NCBI RefSeq assembly: GCF_037038585.1
Contig: NW_027288510.1
Location: forward strand, 501,001 to 565,000
DNA from: Patagioenas fasciata
Lineage: Eukaryota; Chordata; Aves; Columbiformes; Columbidae
Length of the DNA stretch: 64,000 nt
Direction of reading: 5' to 3'
Positions 50,286 to 60,272 of this stretch are shown here, one piece after another (positions within the stretch are counted from its first letter, which is position 1; every line of letters begins with the position of its first letter). The notes beneath the pieces are model-generated. The model did no database searches. It saw only the letters and a list, made by a program, of their open reading frames with translations, and was not told the DNA's origin. The position numbers were made by a program, and so were the translations under genes.

Positions 50286-53200
50286 TAGGGGGTTGTGTTA
50301 GGGGGTTGGAGGATTAGGTGGTGCAGGATTTGCGGGTGCAAGGATTTTGCGGGGCCTGATTTGTGGCTGCAGAGTCTGGGGTTGCAGGTTCCAGGGGTGC
50401 AGGATTTGGGGGTTCAGGGTTTAGGGCAGTAGGATATTTGGGTGCAGGAGTTTGGGGTGCCGGGTTTGGGGGCCAGGATTTGGGGTTGCAGGATTTAGGG
50501 GTGCAGTGGTTTGGAGTGCAGTGTTTTGGGGTGCAGGGTTTGGGGAAGGACGATATGGGGGTGTAGAGTTTAGGGTGCAGGATCTTGGGGTGCAGGGGCT
50601 TGGGGTGGAGGGCTTGGTAGGGCAGGATTTGGGGGTGGAAATTTTATTGGGTAGGGCTGGGGGTGCAGGATTTGGGGGTGAAGGGGTTGTGGGGTGCAGG
50701 GTTGTGGGGTGCAGGGTTTGGGAGATCGGGACGTGGGGCTGGAGGATTTGGGGGTGCAGGGTTTGGAGCAGCAGGATCTGGGGGTGCAGAGTTGGGGGGT
50801 GCAAGATTGGGGGTAGCAGGGTTTTGGGGAGCAGGGTTTAGGGCAGCAGGATCTTGGGGTGAAGGGGTTTGGGGTGAAGGGTTGGGTTGGACAGGATTTG
50901 GGGTGCAGGTTTTTAGGGTGCAACTTGTGGGGGGTCAGGATTTGGGGTACAGGGTTTCGGTGTGCAGGGTTTAATGGTGCAGGGTTTGGGGGTGCGGGTC
51001 TTGGGGAGGCAGAATTGGGGGTGCAGGTTATTAGAGTTAAGGGATTTGGGGGTGCAGATTTTGGGTGTTCAGGTCCTGGGGGTGCAGGATTTGGGGATGT
51101 AGGTTTGGGGGGGCAGGGCTTAGGATTTCATTACCTTGGGTTGAAGAGGTTTGGGGGGAAGGGTTGTGTACGGCAGGATTTGGGGGTGCAGGGCTTTGGG
51201 CTGAGGGTTTGGGGGTGCAGGGTTCGCATGTTCAGGAACTGGGGGTGCAGGATTTGGGTTTGCAGGTTTGGGGAATTTTGGGGTAAAGGATTTGGGGTGC
51301 AGGGTTGGGGGACGCAGGATCTGAGGGTGCAGCGTTTGGGGTGCAGAGTTAGGGGCTGCAGGATCTGGGGTGCAGGGTTTGGGGGGCACTGTTTTGGGGG
51401 GAAGGATTTGGGGGATGCAGGGTTTAAGGGTTTAGAATTTGGAGGTGTCGAATTTTGGGGTGCAGGAGGTGTGGGGTTTGGGGTTGCAGGATTTGGGGGA
51501 GAATGGTTTGGGGGTGCAAGACTTGAGGGTGCAGGGTTTGGGGGTTTGGGGCATGGGGCTGGAGGATTTGGGGGTGCAGGATTTGGAGTGCAGTGTGTGG
51601 GGGTGCAAGATCTGGGGGTGTACGAGCGTTGGGTGTGGGATTTGAAGGACAATGATTTGGGGGTGCAGGGATTGGGGGTGTAGGGTTTTGGGGTTGCTGC
51701 GTTTGGGGATTCGGGATGTGGAGGTCAAGGATTTGGGGGTACAAGGGTTGGTTGCAGGATTTGGGGTACAGGGTTTGGTTGCAGGATTTGGGGTGCAGGG
51801 TTTGAAGTGCAGGGCTAATAGGGGCAGGATTTGGAGGTGCAAGATTTGGTGGTCTGGGGTACTGGGCTGCAGGGTTTTGGGGTGCGGGATTTGGGGGTGC
51901 AGGTTCCATGTCTTTAGGAACTGGGCGGGGAGGGTTTCTTGGTGCGGACTTTTGAGTGCAAGTTTGAGGGGCCTTGATTTTGGGGTGCATGGTTTGGGGG
52001 GCAGGATTCCGGGTGTAAGGTTTTGAGGTGCAGGACTTGGGGGCGCAGGTTTCACACGTTAAGGAACTGGGGCTGCAGAGGTTGGGGGTGCAGCGTTGTG
52101 GGCTGCAGGGTTGAAGGGTGCAGGATTTAGGGGTACAGGTTTTGGGGGTGCAGGAGCTGGGGGTGCAGGCTGTAGGGATCAGAATATGGGGGTGCAGGGT
52201 TCTGGGGTGCAGGATCTGGGTGAGCAGGCTGTTGGGGTACAGAACCTTGTAGTTCAGCGTTTACAGGCAGGATTTGGGGGTGCAGGGCTTTGGGGTGAGG
52301 GGTCTGGGGTGAGGGGTTCAGGTGTTCAGCACCTAGGGGTGCAGGACTTGAGGGCTGGAGGATTTGGGGGTGCAGGGATTTTGGGGTGCAGGGATTTCAG
52401 GGTGCAACTTGTGGGGTGCAGGGTTTTGGGGGGGAGGATTGGGGGAGCAGGGTTTTGGGGTGCAAGGTTCAGTGGTGCAGGGTTCTGGGGGTGCAGGGTT
52501 TAGCGCCAGAATTGGGGGTGCAGGGTTTGGGATTGCAGGGTGTTGGGGGAAGGATCTGGGGGTACAAGATGTGAGGTAGCAGGGTTTTGGGGTGCAACTT
52601 GTGGGGGCAGGATTTGGGGTCCAGGAGGTGGGGGGTGCAGGGTTTGGGGTGTAGGATTTAGTGGAGCAGGGACTGGGGGTGAAGGTCTTGTGGAGGCAGA
52701 ATTGGGGGTGCAGGTCTTGGGGAGGCAGAATTGGGGGTGCAGATTTTGGCTGTTCAGGACCTGGGGGTGCAGGATTTGGGGATGTAGGTTTTGGGGGGTA
52801 GATTTTGGGGTGCTGGGTTCGGCACATGGGTCTGGAGGATTTGGGGGTGCAGGGTTAAGGGGTTTAGGATTGTGGGGTGCACAGTTTAGGGTGCACGTTC
52901 TGGGCATGTATGATTTGAGAGTGCAGGGCTTTGGGGTACAGGATTTGGGGTGCAGGGTTTTGGGGTCAGGATCTGGGGATGCAGGATGTTGGGGAGAAGG
53001 ATTTGGGGGTGCAGCATTTTGAAGTGCAGGGTTTGGAGGAGGGAGGTTTTGGGGGTGAAAGATTTGGTGGTTCAGGTTTTGGGGGTGCAGTGTTAAGAGG
53101 GTGGAGGATTAGGGGTGCAGGATTTGGGGGTGCACTGTTTGGGGGTGCAGGGTTTAGAAGTCAGGTCTAAGAGTGCAGAGTTTGGGGTGCAGGGGCTTGG

Positions 53201-53775
53201 GGGGAAATTTAAGGTTGCAGAGTGTGGGGTGCACAGGACTGGGGCTCAGGATTTGGGGGTGCGGGGTTTCAGGGTTCAGGATTTGGAGGTGTGGAGTTTT
53301 GGGGTGCAGGGGACGGGGGTGAAGGATTTGAGGCTGCAGGGTGGTGGGGGGAGGATTTGGGGGTGAGAGATTTGGGGTGCAGGATGTTGGGGTGCAGAGT
53401 TTTGGGAGACAAGGATCTGGGGCTGCAGGATTTGGGAGTTCAGTGTTTAGGGCAGCACAACCTCGGGGTGCAGGGGTTTGCAGTGAAAGGTTTGGTAGGC
53501 AGGATTTGGGGTGCAGGATTCTGGGGTGCTGGGTTTGGGGTACAGGATTTGGTGTTGCAGGGATGGGGTTGAAGGGCTTGGGTTTCCAGGCCTTTGAGGT
53601 GCAGGATTTGGAGGTGCAAGGTTTGGGAGGGAATTCTTTGGGGTGCAGGGTTTAGGGTTCCAGGAGGTGGGGGAAGGACCTTGGGGTGTAGGGTTTGGGG
53701 GGGCAGGGTTTTGGGGGAAGGATTTAGGGGTGCAGGGTTTTGAAGTGCAGCGTTTCAGGGGGGCATGATTTTGGG
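50286..53775 (+). repeat. G-rich degenerate short-unit array
   Basis: About 3.5 kb of imperfect 13-14-bp units such as GGATTTGGGGGTGCA and GGGTTTGGGGTGCA. The plus strand is strongly guanine-rich. TTTAGGGGG and TTAGGGGG words occur at the left edge. It lies downstream of the minus-strand exon at 53792-53884, so it may be the gene's third intron. Long open frames on either strand here are repeat artefacts. Confidence 0.9.
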
Positions 53776-53791
53776 GGTTTGGGGCACTCAC

Positions 53792-53884
53792 CGCCGGGTC
53801 CTGGCGCAGCAGCTCCTGAAGCCCCGCCCAAAGCCCCTCCCAGCGCAGCCATTGGCTGCGGGCCAGCGCCAGCCCCGCCCATGC
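53792..53884 (-). CDS. Exon 3 of an unidentified minus-strand gene
   Basis: A 93-bp exon. It is preceded on the minus strand by a CCCCCAG acceptor after a pyrimidine-containing stretch and followed by a GTGAGT donor. It encodes 31 residues in phase 0, rich in leucine, tryptophan and alanine (start AWAGLALARS, end LLRQDPA), compatible with an amphipathic helix. Its phase matches the end of exon 2 exactly. The sequence between codes is stop-free and GC-rich at third positions, unlike the flanking repeats. I do not recognise the protein. No fourth exon could be found downstream, where 3.5 kb of G-rich repeat begins 16 bp past the splice site. Confidence 0.6.
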
Positions 53885-53929
53885 CTGGGGGTCACCAGAG
53901 GTCAGCGGGGTCACCCTGAGCCCCCAATG

Positions 53930-56040
53930 TCCCATTGACCCCATTGATCCCGATGTCCCCATTGACTCCCATTGATCCCCAATGTCCCCAATACCCTCAA
54001 TGTTCCATTGACCCCCAATTTCCCCCCAATTTCGCATTGACCCCAATGTCCCATTCACCCCATTGACCCCAATGTCCCATTGACCCCCATTGCCCCCCAA
54101 TGTCCCATTCACCCCATTGGCCCCAATGTTCCCCCATTGACCCCCATGTCCCCATTGATCCCAATGTCCCCCCATTGACCCCAATGTCCCCCCATTGACC
54201 CCCATTGCCCCCAATGTCCCATTCACCCCATTGGCCCCAATGTCCCCATTGACCCCAATGTCCCATTCATCCCATTGACCCCAATGTCCCCATTGCCCCC
54301 AATGTCCCCCATTCACCCCAATGTCCCAATTGACCCCAATGTCCCCCCATTGACCCCAATGTCCCATTGACCCCAATATCCCCATTGACCCCAATGTCCC
54401 ATTGACCCCAATGTCCCCCCATTGACCCCATTACCCCAATATCCCCATTCACCCCAATGTCCCATTGACCCCAATGTCCCCCCATTGTCCCCATTGACCC
54501 CAATGTCCCATTGACCCCAATGTCCCCCCATTGTCCCCAATGTCCCATTGACCCCAATGTCCTATTCACCCCATTGACCCCAATGTCCCCCCATTGTCCC
54601 CATTGACCCCAATGTCCCATTCACCCCATTGACCCCAATGTCCCCCCATTGTCCCCAATGTCCCATTGACCCCAATATCCCATTCACCCCATTGACCCCA
54701 ATGTCCCCCCATTGTCCCCATTGACCCCAATGCCCCCACTGACCCCAATTTTCCCCCAACATCCCCAATGTCCCCATTGTCCCAAATGTCCCCATTACCC
54801 CCATTGACCCCAATGTCCCATTGACCCCAATGTCCCATTCACCCCATTGACCCCAATGTCCCCACCACCCCCATTGTCCCCAATGTCCCATTGACCCCAA
54901 TGTCCCATTCACCCCATTGCCCCCATTGGTCCCCATTGCCCCCCATTGGCCCCAATGTCCCATTCACCCCATTGTCCCCATTGACCCCAATGCCCCCATT
55001 GACCCCAATTTTCCCCAACATCCCCAATGTCCCCATTGTCCCAAATGTCCCCATTACCCCCATTGACCCCAATGTCCCATTGACCCCCATTGGCCCCATT
55101 GATCCCCATTGCCCCTCATTGACCCCATTGACCCCAATGTCCCCATCACCCCAATATCCCCATTCACCCCAATGTCCTCCCATTGTCCTCATTGACCTCA
55201 ATGTCCCATTCACCCCATTGGCCCCAATGTCCCATTGACCCCATTGGCCCCCATTGTCCCATTCACCCCATTGGCCCCAATGTCCCCCCATTGACCCCAA
55301 TATCCCCAATACCCCAATATCCCCATTCACCCCAATGTCCCCCCATTGCCCCCAATGTCCCCCCATTGTCCCCAATGTCCCATTGACCCCCATTGATCTC
55401 CATTCACCCCCAATGTCCCATTGACCTCAATGTCCTATTGAGCCCATTGACCCCAATGTCCCCATCACCCCCATTGACCCCAATGTCCCCCCATTGACCC
55501 CAATGTCCCATTCACCCCATTGGCCCCAATGTCCCCACTGACCCCAATGTCCCATTCACCCCATTGACCCCAATGTCCCCACCACCCCCATTGACCCCAA
55601 TGTCCCATTCACCCCACTGACCCCATTGATCCCCATTACCCCCAATGTCCCATTCACCCCATTGACCCCAATGTCCCCCCATTGTCCCCACTGACCCCAA
55701 TGTCCCATTCACCCCATTGCCCCCAATGTCCCATTGACCCCAATGTCCCATTCACCCCATTGACCCCAGTGTCCCCCCATTGTCCCCATTCACCCCCATG
55801 TCCCATTCCCCCCAATGTCCCCATTGACCCCAATGTCCCATTCACCCCCATGTCCCATTCACCCCATTGACCCCAATGTCCCATTGACCCCAATGTCCCA
55901 TTACCCCCAATGTCCCATTCACCCCATTGACCCCAATGTCCCATTGACCCCATTGATCCCCATTACCCCCAATGTCCCATTCACCCCACTGACCCCAATG
56001 TCCCCACCACCCCCATTGTCCCCATTGTCCCCAATGCCCC
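53930..56040. repeat. CCCCATTGA / CCCCAATGTCC short tandem array (intron 2)
   Basis: About 2.1 kb of 9-10-bp words, mainly CCATTGACCCC and CAATGTCCC. It fills the intron between exons 2 and 3. The array at 57866-58380 is the reverse complement of the same word (GGGGTCAATGG). Open frames across it are artefacts. Confidence 0.92.
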
Positions 56041-56045
56041 CTTAC

Positions 56046-56137
56046 CTGTCTCACCTCCCTCTCCAGCTCCGCTCCCACCCCCCCAATCCCCCTCAGTGGG
56101 GCCAGCCCGGGGTGCAGCTGCTGCAACGGCTCCTCCT
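56046..56137 (-). CDS. Exon 2 of an unidentified minus-strand gene
   Basis: A 92-bp exon. The acceptor is ATGCAG with a weak pyrimidine tract and the donor is GTAAGG after CAG. It begins with two bases that complete the codon split at the end of exon 1 (G|AG, glutamate), then encodes 30 residues and ends in phase 0. The peptide is acidic then leucine- and glycine-rich (EEEPLQQLHPG, later ELEREVRQ), suggesting the start of a helical protein. A donor after ELERE (GTGAGA) is an alternative end but would shift the frame of exon 3, so the longer form is preferred. Family unknown. Confidence 0.6.
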
Positions 56138-56266
56138 CTGCATTCATTAACAATTAACACCCTCAGCAGCGCTAATTAACACCGCCCCCACCCCCCCATA
56201 TCCCCGCTGCCCCCTAATTACCCCCTAATTCGCGCTAATCACCCCTAATTCCCCCTCATTACTCAC

Positions 56267-56297
56267 CCAGCAGCCCCTCGATGTCCGCAACCGCCAT
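56267..56297 (-). CDS. Exon 1 (start codon) of an unidentified minus-strand gene
   Basis: The ATG at 56297 sits in GGGCAAGATGGCGG, a good translation start context that also matches a YY1 site, common at housekeeping-gene starts. Ten codons (MAVADIEGLL) plus one base precede a perfect GTGAGT donor. Together with exons 2 and 3 this gives a continuous 72-codon frame across two introns of 129 bp and 2161 bp. The three phase agreements make chance unlikely. The protein was not recognised; only its N-terminal part is in view. Confidence 0.62.
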
Positions 56298-56500
56298 CTT
56301 GCCCCGCCGGGAGGGCCACAAACCACCTCAAAATTGACCCAAAATAGCGCTTTTTTCAACCCAAAACCCTCCCGCTGAGGCTCCCCGAGCTGTGTCCCCA
56401 AAGCCCCCGCTGTTGTCACCTCGGGAAAAGCGCGAAAAAAGCGGCCCCGGGGGTCCCCGCGCTTCGTTTCGCGCTCTGAGGGAAAGCGCGGGAAAACGAG
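56298..56500 (-). promoter_or_regulatory. CpG-island promoter with E2F-like sites
   Basis: The first 200 bp upstream of the ATG contain three E2F-type words: CGCGAAAA at about 56431, TTTCGCGC at 56467-56474 and GCGCGGGAAAA at 56486-56496. The region is CpG-dense. Such sites are typical of genes expressed in S phase. Regulation is inferred from motifs only. Confidence 0.5.
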
Positions 56501-56515
56501 CGGAGACGGAAAGAG

Positions 56516-57050
56516 CCGAGCGGAGCCGAATGGGCCCGAGCGGAGCCGAATGGGCCCGAGCGGAGCCGAACGGCGCCCGAGCGGAGCCGAATGGGCCCGA
56601 GCGGAGCCGAGCGGCGCCCGAGCGGAGCCGAATGGGCCCGAGCGGAGCCGAACGGCGCCCGAGCGGAGCCGAACGGCGCCCGAGTCCCGGCCGGTGCCGA
56701 ACGCACCCGAAGTCTTCCCGAAGGGGTCCGAGTGGAGCCGAACGCACCCGAAGGGACCCGAACCCACCCGAAGGGACCCGAACCCACCCGAGTGGACCCG
56801 AACCCACCCGAGTGGACCCGAACCCCCGAGTGGACCCGAACCCACCCGAAGGGACCCGAACCCACCTGAAGGGACCCGAACCCACCCGAGTGGACCCGAA
56901 CCCACCCGAGTGGACCCGAACCCACCCGAAGGGGCCCGAACCCACCCGAAGGAGCCCGAACCCACCCGAGTGGACCCGCACCCACCCGAAGGGGCCCGAA
57001 GTCTCCCCGAAGGGACCCGAACCCACCCGAAAGTGCCCCAAAAGGCGCCA
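56516..57050. repeat. 20-bp tandem repeats upstream of the gene
   Basis: Two related 20-21-bp arrays. 56516-56700 is built on CGGAGCCGAATGGGCCCGAG with a CGGCGCC variant. 56740-57050 is built on GGGACCCGAACCCACCCGAA with a CGAGTGG variant. Very GC-rich. Open frames on both strands are repeat by-products. Confidence 0.92.
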
Positions 57051-57059
57051 AACTCCCAA

Positions 57060-57290
57060 ATCCCCCCCTTTTTACCCCAAAACCCGTGTTCCGCTCCCCC
57101 CCCGGCCCCTCCTCTTCCTCCCCCCCCCCCCCCCACTTTCTCCCCCTTTTTCCGCCTCACGATCGTTTCCCGCCGTGGCGGCGGCTGCGAGCGAGGCCAC
57201 GCCCCCTTCCTCAGGAGGCGACCAATGGGAAGCGGCGGGGGGGTGCGTGGCCACGCCCACTGTGCGTGGCGTGCGCGGAGGCGGCTCCGA
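57060..57290. promoter_or_regulatory. Second promoter-like CpG segment
   Basis: A non-repetitive island between two 20-bp arrays. It holds a C run of about 17 bases at about 57118, an E2F word TTTCCCGCC at 57166-57174, GC/KLF boxes (CCACGCCCCC at 57197, CCACGCCCAC at 57251) and a CCAAT box at 57222-57226. It could be the distal promoter of the minus-strand gene or a divergent promoter; no plus-strand exon was identified. Confidence 0.45.
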
Positions 57291-57570
57291 GAGGAGCCGA
57301 AGATACACGAAGGGAGCCGAAGGGACCCGAACGCACCCGAAGGGACCCGAACGCACCTGAAGGGACCCGAGTGGGGCCCGAACGCACCCGAGGGGACCCT
57401 AAGGCACCCGAAGGGACCCGAACGCACCCGAAGGGACCCGAGTGGGGCCCGAACGCACCCGAACGCACCCGAAGGGACCCGAACGCACCCGAAGGGACCC
57501 GAGGGGACCCGAAGGGACCCGAGTGGGGCCCGAACTCACCCGAAGGGACCCGAGGGGACCCGAACGCACT
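57290..57570. repeat. 20-bp tandem repeat (GGGACCCGAACGCACCCGAA)
   Basis: Continues the family of 56740-57050 with CGCACC in place of CCCACC and occasional GTGGGGCC units. Confidence 0.92.
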
Positions 57571-57644
57571 TAGGGGGCTCCATGAGTCACTTATGGGTCA
57601 CTATGGGGCACTCCTGGGTCCCTAAGGGGGAAATTATGGGGGTC

Positions 57645-57815
57645 TATGGGGAGTTCAGGAGGGACCCAGGAGTACCCCAAGGGACCCAGGAGTACCCCAA
57701 AGGACCCAGGAGTTCAGGAGGGACCCAGGAGTGCCCCAAAGGACCCAGGAGTTCAGGAGGGACCCAGGAGTGCCCCAAAGGACCCAGGAGTGCCCCAAAG
57801 GACCCAGGAGTGCCC
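57645..57815. repeat. 20-bp tandem repeat (GGACCCAGGAGTGCCCCAAA)
   Basis: About eight units of 19-20 bp, with TACCCC, TGCCCC and TTCAGG variants. The final unit breaks into AAATGTGTTGTG. Confidence 0.9.
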
Positions 57816-57865
57816 AAATGTGTTGTGTTTTGTTTTTTCTCTCTTGTTTATGTCCTCTTCTACCT

Positions 57866-58385
57866 GAAATGGGACAATGGGGGCAATGGGGGCAATGGGG
57901 GGCAATGGGAGTCAATGGGGGGCAATGGGAGTCAATGGGTCAACGGGGTCAATGGGGGCAATGGGAGTCAATGGGGGGCAATGGGGGTCAATGGGGGGTC
58001 AATGAAGTCAATGACTCAATGGCTCAATGGGGTCAATGGGGATCAATGGGTCAATGGGTCAATGGGGTCAAAGGGGATCAATGGGTCAATGGGGTCAATG
58101 GGTCAATGGGGATCAATGGGGGGCAATGGGGATCAATGGGTCAATGGGGTCAATGGGGTCAATGGGAGTCAATGGGGTCAATGGGTCAATGGGGTCAATG
58201 GGGTCAATGGGGGTCAATGGGGATCAATGGGTCAATGGGGTCAATGGGGTCAATGGGGATCAATGGGGATCAATGGGGGTCAATGGGGGTCAATGGGGTC
58301 AATGGGGGTCAATGGGGATCAATGGGTCAATGGGTCAATGGGGATCAATGGGGTCAATGGGAGTCAACGGGGTCAATGGGTCCCA
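57866..58385. repeat. GGGGTCAAT / GGGGATCAAT short tandem array
   Basis: About 520 bp of 6-10-bp words (GGGGTCAAT, GGGGGCAAT, GGGTCAAT). It is the inverted counterpart of the intron 2 array at 53930-56040. Confidence 0.93.
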
Positions 58386-58560
58386 GGGTCACATTCCCGC
58401 TGTCCCTGTCCCCGCTGTCCCCGCTGTCCCAGGGCTCAGTGCTCACTCTTCATTGGTTCCTGGCCTTTTGCATTCATTAATATTCGGTTAATTATTCGTT
58501 AAGGTTTTCTTGCCATAGTTGAGCCCAGCAGGAATCCCCGGGGTCCTAAAACCCTCCCTC
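58386..58560. other. Unique interval between arrays
   Basis: About 175 bp of non-repetitive sequence: a short CGCTGTCCC repeat, then an AT-rich part with TTCATTAATATTCGG. No coding frame or family was recognised. Confidence 0.5.
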
Positions 58561-59262
58561 TCTATGGGTCCCTATGGGTCTCTATGGGTCCCTATGGAGC
58601 TCTATGGGGCTCCTTGGATCTCTATGGGGTCCTATGGGTCTCTATAGGTCCCTATGGGGTTCCATGGGGCTCTGTGGTTTCCTATGGGCCTCTATGGGGC
58701 TCTATGGGTCCCTATGGGTCCTTATGGGTCTTAATGGGTCTCTATGGGGCTCCTTGGGTGTCTGTGGGTCCCTATGGGGCTCTTTGGGGCTCTATGGGTC
58801 CCTATGGGGCTCCTTGATGCTCTATGGGTCTCTATGGAACCCACAGGGTCCTAAACCCCTCCCTCTCTATGGGTCCCTATGGGTCTCTATGGGTCCCTAT
58901 GGGTCTCTATGGGGTTCCATGGGGCTCTGTGGCTCCCTATGGGCCTCTATGGTCTCTATGGGTCCCTATGGGGTCCTATGGAGCTCTATGGGTCTCTATG
59001 GGTCCCTATGGGTCTCTACAGGCTCTATGGTCCCTATGGGTCTCTATGGGGTTCCATGGGGCTCTGTGGCTCCCTATGGGCCTCTATGGTCTGTATGGGT
59101 CCCTATGGGGTCCTATGGAGCTCTATGGGTCTCTATGGGTCCCTATGGGTCTCTACAGGCTCTATGGTCCCTATGGGTCTCTATGGGGTTCCATGGGGCT
59201 CTGTGGCTCCCTATGGGCCTCTATGGTCTCTATGGGTCCCTATGGGGTCCTATGGAGGTGGG
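58561..59262. repeat. CTATGGGTCC/CTATGGGGTC decamer array with 137-bp higher order
   Basis: Ten-bp words dominated by TCTATGGGTC and CCTATGGGGT. The landmark GGGGTTCCATGGGG occurs at 58911, 59048 and 59185, so the right half is three copies of a 137-bp block. Frames across it (rich in MGLYGSLW) are repeat translations, not genes. Confidence 0.92.
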
Positions 59263-59325
59263 TGGTTTTTTCCAACCAAAGTGATTAATGAGTTTTTAGG
59301 GTTTATCCCAAATGATGGGAACCCC
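59262..59325 (-). mobile_element. CR1-like fragment, left inverted partner
   Basis: Read on the minus strand it gives GGGTTCCCATCATTTGGGAT, AAACCCTAAAAACTCATT and then TTTGGTTGGAAAA. It is an inverted match to 60361-60411. The GGTTGGAAAA word is typical of the 3' end of avian CR1 LINEs. Confidence 0.5.
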
Positions 59326-59332
59326 CGGCTCC

Positions 59333-59646
59333 TTCCTTCCCTCCTTCCCTCCTTCCTTCCTTCCCTCCTTCCTTCCTTCCTTCCTTCCCTCCTTCCTTCC
59401 TTCCTTCCCTCCTTCCCTCCTTCCTTCCTTCCCTCCTTCCCTCCTTCCTTCCTTCCCTCATTCCCTCCTTCCTTCCTTCCCTCCTTCCTTCCTTCCCTCC
59501 TTCCTTCCTTCCCTCCTTCCTTCCCTCCTTCCTTCCTTCCTTCCTTCCCTCCTTCCTTCCTTCCTTCCTTCCCTCCTTCCTTCCTTCCCTCCTTCCTTCC
59601 TTCCCTCCTTCCTTCCTTCCCTCCTTCCTTCCTTCCTTCCTTCCTT
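59333..59646 (+). repeat. CCTT/CCCTCCTT microsatellite
   Basis: About 314 bp of pure pyrimidine on the plus strand in 4-bp steps, with CCCT interruptions and a single CCCTCATTCCC break near 59457. Long polypyrimidine tracts of this type can form triplex DNA. Confidence 0.95.
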
Positions 59647-59730
59647 GCCCTCTCATAACCGCACGCGAGCCCCGATGCTGAGGGCCCTTGAGCTCCTCCT
59701 CGCCTTTGAAAACAACACGGCCGACCTCAC

Positions 59731-59905
59731 CTTGTTGATGATGGGGATCTCCTGGAGCAGGCCAGGGATCTTCTGGAGATCCTCGGAACGTGGTGCTTTC
59801 TTTTGAGCCCACGACTTCTCTGCCTGGGGCCTCTTCCCATTGGACGCTCTTGGAGGAGCCACTGAGTTTTTGGAGCTCGCCACCTCTTTTGGATGAAGCT
59901 GGAGC
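59731..59905 (-). pseudogene. Exon-like fragment, minus strand, unidentified
   Basis: The minus-strand frame reads a lysine- and alanine-rich segment ending LLQEIPIINK, directly followed by a GTGAGG donor in phase 0. Possible acceptors (CTCCAG, CCCCAG) lie at about 59905-59930. Codon use looks coding, but there is no start and no partner exon. It lies inside a CR1-bounded, microsatellite-rich stretch, so a displaced gene fragment is likely. Confidence 0.3.
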
Positions 59906-59995
59906 AGCTGGGGATGGGCCTGGGATGCTGGGCAGGAAGAGCCAGGGCCGGTGCTGGACCCTCCCCAGCCCATTTCTCGCTGTTCGCTCCTCCAG

Positions 59996-60167
59996 AATCC
60001 TCTGAATCTGATGGTGAAGATGACGAAGATGATGAAGATGATGAAGATGACGAAGATGACGAAGATAATGAAGATGATGAAGATGACGAGCGCGGCCCCA
60101 TGCGGGAAGACATCAAGAAGCTGATGGAAAGCAAGAAGAAGCAGCAGTCGCTCCAGGAGAGCTTTGG
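59996..60167 (+). pseudogene. Exon-like fragment with acidic tract, plus strand, unidentified
   Basis: A strong acceptor, GCTCCTCCAG after TTTCTCGCTGTTC, precedes a frame coding SSESDGEDDEDD, about 28 aspartate/glutamate-rich residues, then ERGPMREDIKKLMESKKKQQ. The last part has GC-rich third positions and a helical basic character typical of nuclear proteins. It runs without a donor into a 30-bp repeat at about 60166, so the 3' side is broken or degraded. The acidic part is also a GAT/GAC trinucleotide repeat. Not recognised. Confidence 0.35.
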
Positions 60168-60272
60168 ATACCCCAGACCACCCCTTGTGCTTTGGATGCC
60201 CACACCATCCCTTGTGTTTTGGATACCCCAGACCACCCCTTGTGTTTTGGATACCCCAGACCACCCCTTTGG
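60166..60272 (+). repeat. ~30-bp tandem repeat, about 3.5 copies
   Basis: Units of TTTGGATACCCCAGACCACC followed by CCTTGTG; one unit has ATGCCCACACC instead of ATACCCCAGACC. Confidence 0.85.

Noticed and set aside
50859..53655. Glycine-rich plus-strand frames (up to 274 codons) in the G-rich array
   Set aside because: Low-complexity GVQGLG-type translation of a 13-bp repeat; overlapping frames are also open.
56225..58502. Frames of 400 (minus) and 650 (plus) codons near the gene start
   Set aside because: They are translations of 20-bp and 9-bp tandem arrays on both strands. The minus frame also conflicts with the spliced exon model.
58574..59658. Frames of 236-259 codons rich in MGLYGSLW
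   Set aside because: Direct translation of the CTATGGG decamer array, one of them continuing into the CCTT microsatellite.
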